Positions 29,292 through 40,569 of a stretch of DNA of 64,000 nt are shown piece after piece. The notes beneath the pieces are model-generated. The model had not been told where the DNA came from and did no database searches. It worked only from the letters and a program-made list of their open reading frames with translations. A program made the position numbers and the translations under genes. Source of the stretch: Petrolisthes cinctipes (lineage: Eukaryota; Arthropoda; Malacostraca; Decapoda; Porcellanidae). Numbering within the stretch: position 1 is the first letter of the stretch; each line of letters begins with the position of its first letter. The DNA lies in contig JAWQEG010000501.1 of the NCBI GenBank assembly GCA_033782935.1, positions 1,197,001 through 1,261,000 on the forward strand, written 5' to 3'.

Positions 29292-30597
29292 TGGCAGCCT
29301 GAGCGGCAACCAGCCCATCAATCCTGGCTTCAAGGGCAGAAAAGCGGTTTTCGAGAGCCGTACATCGTGCCATGAGGGTAGCAACAGACTTGCGGAGGGC
29401 CAGGTCTGGAGGTGAGGCAGGGCTGGTAGGAGGAGCAGGGCTGGTAGGAGGAGCAGACTGGGGAGGTGGTGGTGGTGGTGGTGGTGGTGGTGGTGGAGGC
29501 GGAGCAATAGTAGAGACACGATCCTGGACCTTACGTCGAGTACATCCATGCCACACGTTAACCCCTGGCTGAAGGCATCGTGGACACTTCCATCGAGACG
29601 TATCTTCAGGAGGTGAAGGCTCAGAGGTGGAGGCAGCAGGACGTGATGGTTCACCCCTGACAGGACACGTCTTGGAATCATGGTCGGCCGCACACCATGC
29701 ACATTTCGGCCTGGCAGAACAGTACCGGGAGATATGCCCCACACCCCAGCACCTGTAGCACCAAGGCTGGTCATTATGAAGTTTCCTCACCTCACACGGT
29801 GGAAGACAAGGGAGGAAATCAAAGGAAATCTCATTTGGAGGTGGATCGGGTTGACTCCAGACAACAACAATACGGCTAATGGGGGAACCATCTTGGAAAA
29901 AACGACGGGCAAAGTACACACCAGGGTATCCTTTGGCAAGTTTCGGGTCAACATCAATAGGAAAACGGGTGAGGATGTAGCTGGGGAACTTACGAGGCCT
30001 CTCAGGTGAGTCTTCAAGAATGAGAGGCAGAGATAAAAATTCACCAGCCTTCACTCTATCAATGATGTCCTGACGCTTCCTAGAGATGTAGACAAAAAGG
30101 GAGGTGACAGCAGCCATCTTGACTTCAGCCAGTTCACGCTGCAACTGGAAGGCCCTGTTGACATCAGACAACCAACGCAGCTTTGTGTCCGTAGATGGGT
30201 TTCCAGAGAAGGAGAGTTTGACATAGGCATCTCTCGGGGCAAAAGCAGGAAGGTTGGACGAGGGCAAGGAGTTGGTATACAAAGAAGAAACACCAGGGTG
30301 AGGCAGAGAAGGTACGTCGTGCACAGCTGAAGCACCCTTGGCAGTCTTGGCAGCTGGAGGCAAACAGTCCACACCATCGGAATCCTGCGAGGAGTCGGAC
30401 GAGGCATCAACAGGTCGCTTGGTAGAGGTTGAGGAGGTGGACGGCTGCAACCTGAGCTGCGGAGTGACCGAGGAGAGGGGGGGAGGGTTGCGAGAAGGCA
30501 GCTCAGGCCAGTGATCCTCAATTGGAGACTCGTCTTCCTCCGACATTGCCAAGTCGGCCTCCAAGCAGGAATCCGCACTCTCCATCAGGCCAGGCAA
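29092..30597 (-). CDS. LINE ORF1: Gag-like RNA-binding protein
   Basis: 501 residues from ATG at 30597. The N-terminal part is acidic then Ser/Pro-rich. A central domain (about residues 145-270, PRDAYVKLSFSGNPSTD...) comes before cysteine knuckles: C-Y-R-C-W-G-V-G-H-x4-C, then C-A-W-C...H...C, and a third C-P-R-C...H-G-C. A run of 14 prolines coded by a GGT-type repeat (about 29465-29505 on the plus strand) precedes a C-terminal coiled coil (about 405-475). The order suits ORF1 proteins of I-type LINEs, which bind and package the element RNA. The stop at 29092 overlaps the ORF2 frame. Confidence 0.85.
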   Translation of the reverse strand: MPGLMESADSCLEADLAMSEEDESPIEDHWPELPSRNPPPLSSVTPQLRLQPSTSSTSTKRPVDASSDSSQDSDGVDCLPPAAKTAKGASAVHDVPSLPHPGVSSLYTNSLPSSNLPAFAPRDAYVKLSFSGNPSTDTKLRWLSDVNRAFQLQRELAEVKMAAVTSLFVYISRKRQDIIDRVKAGEFLSLPLILEDSPERPRKFPSYILTRFPIDVDPKLAKGYPGVYFARRFFQDGSPISRIVVVWSQPDPPPNEISFDFLPCLPPCEVRKLHNDQPWCYRCWGVGHISRYCSARPKCAWCAADHDSKTCPVRGEPSRPAASTSEPSPPEDTSRWKCPRCLQPGVNVWHGCTRRKVQDRVSTIAPPPPPPPPPPPPPPQSAPPTSPAPPTSPASPPDLALRKSVATLMARCTALENRFSALEARIDGLVAAQAANDSKLSTLVEAQQAIISTVTTLTEKMDTVASRLEKLFESVPSPGPSSPGRSSAPTHRTSTSKYRVR

Positions 30598-30881
30598 GGC
30601 CTAGATGGAAAGGAAACAACAACACAAACAACTAAACACTCAATCAGCCAGGGACACACACACACACACACACAGACAATCACAACAAAACTATACACAG
30701 AACCACAACAGACAAACAACACCAGCAACACCACAGAAACAACAACACATAAACAAGAACTCACAAACAACACAAAAAATACAAACAAGAGCTCCAAAAC
30801 AACACAAAACAACAACACAAACGAGAATGGAGACAGAGCGCCACGAGTACGTCCACACTCCACCTGTTCTGGAGCGAGACG

Positions 30882-31065
30882 GAGTATAACACTTTGTTGG
30901 TGCTTCATATCAGTACCAGTATATAATTAACACAACACCTCAGAGTATAACACTTTGTTGGTGCTTCATATCAGTATATAATTAACACAACACCTCAGAG
31001 TATAACACTTTGTTGGTGCTTCATATCAGTACCAGTATATAATTAACGCAACACCTCAGAGCAGT
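30882..31065. repeat. 61-bp minisatellite, last segment
   Basis: Three further units, one lacking a few bases (accag). It resumes after the LINE. Confidence 0.85.
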
Positions 31066-32735
<1,670 letters not shown>

Positions 32736-33085
32736 GGTACTCTTCCTTCAGGGGTCACTCAGTACTCTTCCTTCAGTAGTCACTCAGTACTCTTCCTTCA
32801 GGGGTCACTCAGTACTCTTCCTTCAGTAGTCACTCAGTACTCTTCCTTCAGTAGTCACTCAGTACTCTTCCTTCAGGGGTCACTCAGTACTCTTCCTTCA
32901 GTAGTCACTCAGTACTCTTCCTTCAGTAGTCACTCAGTACTCTTCCTTCAGGGGTCACTCAGTACTCTTCCTTCAGTAGTCACTCAGTACTCTTCCTTCA
33001 GGGGTCACTCAGTACTCTTCCTCCAGGGGTCACTCAGTACTCTTCCTTCAGTAGTCACTCAGTACTCTTCCTCCAGGGGTCAGTG
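32736..33085. repeat. 25-bp tandem repeat
   Basis: About fourteen units of agtactcttccttcagtagt followed by cactc, alternating tagt and gggg variants. It lies a few hundred bases past the stop of the kinase-like gene on its strand. Confidence 0.88.
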
Positions 33086-33400
33086 GTCTCTACAAAGTCT
33101 GTCTGTTGATAAGGTGAGTCAGGACTGACAAAGTCTGTCTGTTGATAAGGTGATCCAGAGTTGAGCACAGGTGATCCAAGGTTGGAGACACACATGATCC
33201 AGGGCTGGGTGTGGCTGTCTCCTTTAATAAGTGATCCAAGGCTGGGTGTGGTTGTCTTAATAGGTGATCCATGGCTGGATGTGTCTCTTCTTAATAGGTG
33301 ATCCATGGCTGGGTGTGGTTGTCTTAATAGGTGATCCATGGCTGGATGTGTCTCTTCTTAATATGTGATCCAAGGGTGTCAAGATCCGTCTCCGGCAGCA
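33086..33400. repeat. Imperfect repeats downstream of the kinase-like gene
   Basis: Units around gtgatccatggctggrtgtg and aagtctgtctgttgataagg, each two to four times. Open frames across it are repeat artefacts. Confidence 0.65.
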
Positions 33401-33530
33401 GAGAGGCAGGGCACTGCAATATGGACTCTACTTGTCTCCACTCTACAAACTGGCACAAACTTAGGCCTCTTTAGGTTATGCTTTCTTGTTCATCTCATTC
33501 CTTTGTAAAAATCACTTCTTGGTTCTCATG

Positions 33531-34799
33531 TTAGGCTACCCTACGAACTTTTGTTTGGGACTCCGTGTCACTGGTGCTGGAGGTACGCTGTCTCTTGTGA
33601 GTGATATCACGGCAGTTGTTGGGGCGGCAAGAAACATTTGTGGTGTAGTTTGAACCACAGTCTTTATTTGAGGTGTTGGAAGCGATAGAGTCATTCTCGT
33701 CTGTATCGCTGTTACAGTTATCATCTGTGTCGGTGTTACAGTTATCATCTGTGTCGGTGTTACAGTCATCTTCTGTGTCGGTGTTACAGTCATCTTCTGT
33801 GTCGGTGTTACAGTCATCTTCTGTATCGGTGTTACAGTCATCTTCTTTGTCGGTGTTACAGTCATCTTCTGTATCGGTGTTACAGTCATCTTCTGTGTCG
33901 GTGTTACAGTCATCTTCTGTATCGGTGTTACAGTCATCTTCCGTGTCGGTGTTACAGTCATCTTCTGTGTCAGTGCCAGTATCTTCATCTTCTGTGTCCG
34001 AGGAACTAGAAGTGCAGGTAAACAGATTGCCAAACTCGTCAACATATATCTGTATAGTTGAGACAAGGGAGGCCATGGTGGGACGTCTGTTGACATTGTA
34101 GTGTGTGGTACATTTGATGATCTTCCTGATGAGACTGGGACACTCAGGGGTAACCATTATGGCACTCATCAATAGGCCCAGGGAGTACACATCATAGCGG
34201 TCCATCATGTTGTCAGTAGACACCATCTCCAGTGTAATGGTTGTGTCTTGGGTAACATTGCTGGTAATGGATTGTAGTGTTCCAAGCGAGGCCAAACCCA
34301 ACTCTATAATAGAGGATGAGTAGCGGCCACCCTCCTCCTCCTTAATCAATATGTTGCCTCCACGGATGTCATAGTGTAGACCAGCCTCGTGGAGTTCAGC
34401 AAGTGACGTGGCTGCTGCCTGGAAAATCTTCAGCCATTCCTTCAAACTGAGCCTCTCCTCCCGCTGGTGTAGACTGGAGATGGACTCACCCTCGACGCAG
34501 CTCATCACCAACATGGCAGCATCTGAAGCAGTGACTAATAACTTTGGTACTCCTCCTCTCCCTCCAGCCTTCTCCAGTACCCAAGCCTCGTGTCTGAATG
34601 TCTCTGGATCGTTGGTATATTGGTGTTCCTTCTGGATGGCTTGTTGGCGACGGTACAACACCAGGTAACAGTTTACTCCTGAACTGGTCACCAGGGGTCT
34701 CACCTCCTTAACCTCAGCACGAATCTCGTCGCCAGTCATCAACTTCTTCATTGTAGTGAATTCTGGTTCATAGGCAGATCTGGAATAATATGCAGTCAA
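33531..34799 (-). CDS. Kinase-fold protein with acidic octapeptide-repeat tail
   Basis: 422 residues. Residues 20-250 have a protein-kinase layout: a helix-C-like FRHEAWVLEKAGG (68-80), a hinge LVMSCVEGESI (97-107), the catalytic loop LHYDIRGGNILI (141-152, with Asp144 and Asn149), helix F DVYSLGLL (203-210) and a final NRRPT (237-241). The metal-binding DFG is replaced by ELG (166-168), and the usual beta-3 lysine is not clearly placed. It could be a pseudokinase or a weak, divergent kinase. Residues 275-375 are about eleven units of TDTEDDCN (24-bp DNA repeat, 33700-33980). The last 20 residues are basic (HKRQR, KVRR), like a nuclear signal. A splice-acceptor-like tattattccag lies just upstream of residue 7, so the start may be a downstream ATG (residue 17) or an earlier exon. 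The family is unknown. It does not look like a standard transposon gene. Confidence 0.65.
   Translation of the reverse strand: MTAYYSRSAYEPEFTTMKKLMTGDEIRAEVKEVRPLVTSSGVNCYLVLYRRQQAIQKEHQYTNDPETFRHEAWVLEKAGGRGGVPKLLVTASDAAMLVMSCVEGESISSLHQREERLSLKEWLKIFQAAATSLAELHEAGLHYDIRGGNILIKEEEGGRYSSSIIELGLASLGTLQSITSNVTQDTTITLEMVSTDNMMDRYDVYSLGLLMSAIMVTPECPSLIRKIIKCTTHYNVNRRPTMASLVSTIQIYVDEFGNLFTCTSSSSDTEDEDTGTDTEDDCNTDTEDDCNTDTEDDCNTDTEDDCNTDTEDDCNTDKEDDCNTDTEDDCNTDTEDDCNTDTEDDCNTDTDDNCNTDTDDNCNSDTDENDSIASNTSNKDCGSNYTTNVSCRPNNCRDITHKRQRTSSTSDTESQTKVRRVA
33700..33985 (-). repeat. 24-bp coding tandem repeat
   Basis: About eleven units reading TDTEDDCN in the kinase-like protein. The two copies nearest the C-terminus have diverged to TDTDDNCN. 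Period 24 keeps the frame. Confidence 0.88.
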
Positions 34800-35343
34800 C
34801 TTGAAAGGTGTACAATTTGAGTTTCTGAGGTGTCAACTTGCTATACATGATAAAATTGATCTACACTAAGCCACTGTCCACAGCTGAGGTGACCACAACA
34901 GTAACAGTAATCAGTATAGGCCTATTATAGTAACATACACCATTACCAATTGTCAAGGACTCTTGTACATTGATGGATGCTTTGCTTACATTCTCTGTCA
35001 GTATAGGCCTATTATAGTAACATACAACATTACCAATTGTCAAGGACTCTTGTACATTGATGGATGCTTTGCTTACATTCTCTAATTAGAGTAAACACTG
35101 TGTTGGATATGAAATATTTATACAACATTATTAGGCTGTATCAAATACACTTTGGTACTATAATGATAATTATTATATACGTGTAAATATTGATCAACAT
35201 GTGGTTCATCATACAATATGGCCTAGCGATACTTGTAAAGGTACATTATTATTATTATTATTAATATTGGTGGGTGGAAGTATCAGTCAACATGTGATTC
35301 ATCAAACAATATAGTCTAGTGATACTTGTAAACTGTAAAGGTA

Positions 35344-35377
<34 letters not shown>

Positions 35378-36591
35378 GACTGGAAGTATCAGTCAACATA
35401 TGGTTGGTACACAATAATATTATAGTAATGTTTGTAAAGGAACATTATTATTATTATATACTAATATTAGTCAACATATGGTTGTTTGTAAAGGAACATT
35501 AATATTGGTGGATGGAAATATAATACAAATCTTGTAAACGTATAACTATGGCCTCACTCAATACAATACATGGTAACTACAGTATGCTATACATTTCAAT
35601 ACAATACATGGTAACTACAGTATGCTATACATTTCAATACAATACATGGTAAATACAGTATGCTATACATTTCAATACAATACATGGTAACTACAGTATG
35701 CTATACATTTCAATACAATACATGGTAACTACAGTATGCTATACATTTCAATACAATACATGGTAACTACAGTATGCTATACATTTTAATATAATACTAT
35801 GTAATAAATACCAAACATTAGTTCTTGGTTGCATTGTGTATTACAATTACTATTTTTTCAATCTATAACATTATGTGGTGTTCTGTACAGTACGGCAAAG
35901 AATTATTTATGAGTGTCCCTCTCGGAATTTGGAATACAAAAATAATATTAACACGTGATAATTGTATTAATATCTATTTTATTACCATACCTTTACAATG
36001 ATATGAACATCATTAAACAGTGTTAATTTGTATCTTTATATTAACACCCGATATATAGATATTGTTTTTTTGTTATTTTAACATTGATACGAGTGTCATT
36101 AAACAGTGTTAAGTTGTATTCATATCTTTATCATTATATTAATATATGATATATTATTGTTTATTTTATTACCTTTACATTGATATGAATATCATTCAGC
36201 TGTATCAAGTCGTGTCCATATATTTATTATTTTACACATACGGTAAATATGATGGGTCGTTCTGAGGATAAGGACGGTACTGTATTATTATTAAACCTCT
36301 CAGAGGAAAAAAAATCTCGTCGCTCAATTCGTATTGGAAAATAATAGAAAGTGAGGAATGAAGAGAACTTTTCTCCGAAGGCTAAGGATGGTACCGGTAT
36401 TATTATTATATTTCTTAGAGGAAAATTATTGGTATTGAGGAATGAACATAACTATTCCTCCAAGTAGAAATTCAATAATACCTGCCCAACTCTCGTGTCA
36501 ACTTTTCACTATGTTCTCTAAATATCTTTCAGGGATAGGCTAGGGGCCTAAGTGAGTTTAGTAATAATTTCTTTTCAACCAACAAGGTGTA
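34800..36591. other. Upstream region of the kinase-like gene, repeat-rich
   Basis: An 87-base duplication (34912-34998 and 34999-35085) lies about 110 bases upstream of the gene. A 38-base repeat (acatggtaactacagtatgc...) runs about 35565-35790 in six or seven copies. Between them are diverged repeats with ATT microsatellites. No other gene is seen. Confidence 0.6.
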
Positions 36592-36832
36592 CAGTCATGG
36601 TCGGTCATAAATAATCATCCATATAGGGGTAACTTCCGTAAGAGTTTGACAACTTCCCTCTGTTCCTTTCCTGATAAACTTTCCAATAAATAGGTTAAGT
36701 ACCATTTGTTAATTTACTACAAGCAGTTACACACTACGGTACTTACAACAATAACATCATAATTATGAAATCATTTAGACAGTAAATTGTTTGAGATACT
36801 AATATGTGGATGATTATTATTGACCACGATTG
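36592..36832. mobile_element. Tc1/mariner-type MITE, copy 2
   Basis: 241 bases, ends cagtcatggtc... / ...gaccacgattg, flanked by TA. Homologous to 11770-12008 and inverted relative to it. Confidence 0.8.
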
Positions 36833-36834
36833 TA

Positions 36835-37769
36835 CACTCTCCCAAAAAAGTATCGGCATTGCTGGCTAAATCCTGCTGGGAAAAGATGGAAGTTACATGT
36901 CTGACTGTACTGTGGGGTTGGTATTCCTGCTGGCAATGAGTCGACTCATTTCTGTACTAACGTGAAATCCTCTAGCATACATAATTCATGCATTAGGTAA
37001 GTCGTGGAGTAAGAGTTGTGACTTCATTTTTACAGATATATGTTATGTGATTTTAATGATTGATGGTTTGGGGGGAGGGGGGAATTTACTGAATTATTGA
37101 ATATAATGAGAATGATAACCCAGAGAATAAAGTTACCAAATCGGATTTTAACTAAAAAGGAATCTTTGAGTAGATTCGCTGTAACTGTAGTATTTTGTCT
37201 TAGATATAATGCAGTTATAGCATAGGGTAGGATTAAGTAAGCTTATGCTTTTTCTTCTCATACTTCTAAATAAGGTTTTGTAAAGTAACACAAACAGACA
37301 TTGCCCTATCTAGAAAGTGACGTGTATAAACAAACATGTGAAGAAACCAACACCTCAAAGCTTCACTCGATAATCTCGGGGCCTCAGTCTCAGGCCACGA
37401 CTGACGTTCTCCTGTCCCGAGGTAGAGGTATATAAAAAAAAGTGAAAATAAAATAAAATAAATAAAAAGAAAGATAACGTTATATACCATTCGGCAACTA
37501 CGGTGTTGATAAGCTGTTTTCAGCATTAGAAAGGGGCAAATCTTACGATAATATTTGAAATTTCTCTAATATGTAAAGAAATACGAATATGTTTCGATTT
37601 ACATCCACTATAGTTTCTCTGACTCATGAAGCAATACGAATATGCATAATTGGCAACTGATCGACAGGAATACCACTATCTATAAGGTTTCAAAGCAATG
37701 TACCATAATGCTACCTTTATTGTCGTTTTCGTTCATTCGTTTTAATGCCGATACTTTTTTGGGAGAGTG
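36835..37769. mobile_element. TIR element abutting the MITE
   Basis: 935 bases with near-perfect 26-base inverted ends cactctcccaaaaaagtatc... / ...gatacttttttgggagagtg and TA on both sides. The TA on the left is the one that ends the MITE copy 2. A minus-strand frame of 86 codons inside has no family features. A non-autonomous Tc1/mariner-type element is likely. Confidence 0.8.
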
Positions 37770-37771
37770 TA

Positions 37772-39095
37772 CAGTATGTCCCGATGGTAACTATGGTCCA
37801 GGTTAGCTTGGTTCATTAGGCGACAAGAAAATATTACTTCCTTATCTTAATACTTAATATTAATATTATAATACTATTTTAGACGGACAGAAATAATCAG
37901 CATAAAATAGCAGCTGAAACATTTATACAATGATGGCGTCTTAACATTTCTTACGGGAAACAGATTTCTTGTTTCACGTTTAATAATGATTATTTATTTA
38001 ATTAGGCTATTAGAGTGATTGAGATGCCGATAGCAATTTATTTATAAACTACTCTATAGTCCATTCCAATAAGAAAATCGGGTGTGATTACTGCTAACAC
38101 ATGGTGACACTCCTGCTAATGTTCGGAGTGAATACAAGTAAGTATTATTTGTCTATATCCCCCAAAATATTAACAATAATGATGACATTGATGGTGGTGG
38201 TAGCCTACTTGACAACTCCATCCACCTCCCTCTCCCTCTCTCCCTCAAAGTCATGTCGCTAATAAATATATTCTATTAAGTTATAACATCTAGGCTTGGG
38301 GCCTAATATTAATTTCAGGGACAGTGAGTCATCGTTTTTCACAAATATCTTTCAAACCAATTAATTGATGGGAATGGTACAAGACACCTTCCACTAATGT
38401 TTGATAATATAGGACATTGACAATTGGTGTTAGTGAAGGTGTTTACTCCTGACGTTTAAAAGCAAAGTTAGGCTAGGCTACATGAGACGTGTAGTGTGCA
38501 TACACATATTTGTATATATCGTTCCTCCTTCCTCGTCACTAGGGGGGGAGTACTGTAGTGTGCATACACATATTTGTATTAGTAACCCCTATCAAGGTAT
38601 ACATATGTTTTAAAATTGTAACCCTTAGAATGTACCAGGTAGAAATCCATTCTCTCTCAGGTACTCCATTCTCTCAGGTACTTGACCTGACCTACCCTTG
38701 ACCTATTTTGCAACTTACATGCCCGCTCAGCTGCGACTGAGCATGGCAACTCATTATTCATTCTTTCCATCAAATATAAAATCAAATACTCTTTCTATTG
38801 ATATGCAACATATATATATATATATTTATTGTTATATTTAATTGTTACTATATATACTCTGGAAGATGAACTTTTTACCTACATTGTAAACAAGACTACT
38901 CAGTCGCCCAGAACATACAACTGGAGACTGGGTCGTGGAGAGAGTAGACGTATGATTTGTGCTCTCTCCTCTAGCTGCCAAGGCCTGCCGCACCGGCAGT
39001 AGTTTCTTTTTTTTCACCCTTCTGGTGACCACTAGGATTAGCTAGTATTCATTCCCTCCATAGCTGGTAGACGATATAGTAGGTGTCTATATCTT
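37772..39095. other. Intergenic, holding one arm of an inverted repeat pair
   Basis: No gene recognised. 38300-38462 is related, in inverse orientation, to 46078-46245. A gtgtgcatacacatatttgtat stretch occurs twice (about 38495 and 38557). Confidence 0.5.
38300..38462 (+). repeat. Inverted repeat, left copy
   Basis: Shares long blocks with the reverse complement of 46078-46245, such as gagtcatcgtttttcacaaa, gatgggaatggtac and caccttccactaatgtttg. Roughly 85% identical by eye. Confidence 0.75.
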
Positions 39096-39235
39096 TATAT
39101 TGAGATCAACTTTGCCTCCTGCCTATGGTGGACTCCCCCACTGATAGCTCTGGGTGTGGTTGAACACAACCTTAGTGTGGGTTGAGAGGTTGATCTCAAA
39201 CATTAGTTAATTAGGGTGGTATAAATCCCTTTCTG

Positions 39236-40186
39236 GTGTTTTCTTTTCTCCTTCCCACTTCTCCCCAACCTTCCCTCCCAACCCCTCCTCCGTATAGCGG
39301 AGGAGGCGGCCATGACCGACCACCACCACGAAACGACGGACGATACGAGACTCGAACACTCCTTGACATAGACGTTAAAAATGCTTCGTTTGTAATGCTT
39401 CATGCCACTGGTTTGGCCCCACTAGCCGGCCTCAATCCCTTCATTGTTCAAAAGATTATTGATGGCTGGGCTGGTGTGGTTGAATCAGTTAAAAAACTTG
39501 CATCTGGAGACCTCCTAGTCAAAACCTTCAATTCTAAACAAGTAGCCACTTTGCTGAAATTACGTCAGATTCACAATTATGAAGTTGAAGCCAAGATTCC
39601 TCAAGCCATGAATTCCTGCAGGGGAGTAATCACCTGTAGGGATTTAATGATGATGGAAGAAACGGAAATAATTGAGGAAATGAGGAACCAAGATATCATT
39701 GATGCTAGATTCATTACACGTTTAGAGGATGGTATAAGGAAGACTGCAACACTAATTTTGACTTTTGGCAAAGTTTCACTTCCTAAAACTGTCAAAATTG
39801 GTTATGAAATTGTTAAAGTAAGACCCTTTATCCCCAACCCTCTTAGATGCTTGAACTGTCAGATTTATGGACATGGAAATCGTACTTGTAAGGCTTCTTC
39901 TCCAGTGTGTGGCAGGTGCGCGACGCCTGGCCATGCTGAGGAAAAGTGCACATCAGTGGAGCTCTCCTGCTTTCATTGTAAGGGTACTCACTCCACTTCC
40001 TCGAGGGATTGTCCCAAGTGGAAGTTGGAGAAGGAGGTCTGCTCGGTGAAGGCAGTGCGAGGTATCTCCTATCATGATGCGAGGAAGGCGGTGATGGGAT
40101 CGCAAGCGACCCCATCACCCAATGTCTCGTATGCATCGGCGGTGATATCTCGACCCGTGATGTGTACTATTAGTACTCAGACTTAG
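39236..40186 (+). pseudogene. LINE ORF1 (Gag-like), damaged
   Basis: The frame encodes a Gag-like protein. A conserved segment (about 39360-39830, LLKLRQIHNYEVEAKIP) is followed by three CCHC-type knuckles (CLNCQIYGHGNRTC, CGRCATPGHAEEKC, CFHCKGTHSTSSRDC). The best start context is the ATG at 39312 (gcggccatgacc), but that is in another frame, so a frameshift lies near 39350. A TAG at 40184-40186 interrupts the frame, which then continues to about 40326. The basic C-terminus resumes in a further frame up to a TAA at 40561-40563, just before ORF2. At least two frameshifts and one stop suggest it is inactive, unless sequencing errors are involved. Confidence 0.75.
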
Positions 40187-40569
40187 TCAGAGCCGAGCGA
40201 ACAGGCTGAACAATCTACTTCTACACCTACTATTATTACCCCCTCTAAGACTATTACCCCATCTACTAACTCCTATTCTCAGGCTGCAGCTTCTTTGCAG
40301 TCAGAGAAACAACAAAAGAAGAAGTAAAAGTAAACTACACCACCCTAAAACCAAAGTCACTTCCTTGCACACACCCTACTCCCACTTCATCGGGGGAGAG
40401 AAGGGATAGCTCTTCCTTGGTGGAGTCTGGGAGACTCACCATTGATGAGGAAGCAATGGATGTCTCCGGACGCAAGAACCGGGAAAGGTCCCCCGGTAGC
40501 CACTCGCCACGCGGCGGGCGGCACAAGAAGACTAAGCACTCAGGCCGACCCCGTAACTCTTAAACTGCC

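Larger units (their letters stand above)
25206..30881 (-). mobile_element. Full-length LINE with RNase H (I superfamily), minus strand
   Basis: A 5.7-kb non-LTR retrotransposon with two open frames, a poly-A tail (T-run at about 25204-25229 on the plus strand) and a target duplication gagtataacacttt on both sides. The 5' untranslated region is about 30598-30881, the 3' one about 25230-25409 with CA repeats. ORF1 carries zinc knuckles. ORF2 carries endonuclease, reverse transcriptase and RNase H, which places it with the I/Nimb/LOA group. No stop or frameshift was seen, so it may be active. Confidence 0.9.

Noticed and set aside
29112..29774. N-terminal extension of the LINE ORF2 frame
   Set aside because: This part is read in the ORF1 zinc-knuckle and proline region in the wrong frame; histidine and leucine runs are the shadow of the proline run.
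33673..34101. Plus-strand Ser/Val-rich frame opposite the kinase tail
   Set aside because: It is the antisense reading of the 24-base coding repeat.
37266..37526. 86-codon frame in the 935-base TIR element as a transposase
   Set aside because: It has a hydrophobic stretch from a low-complexity AT region and no DDE or helix-turn-helix signature.
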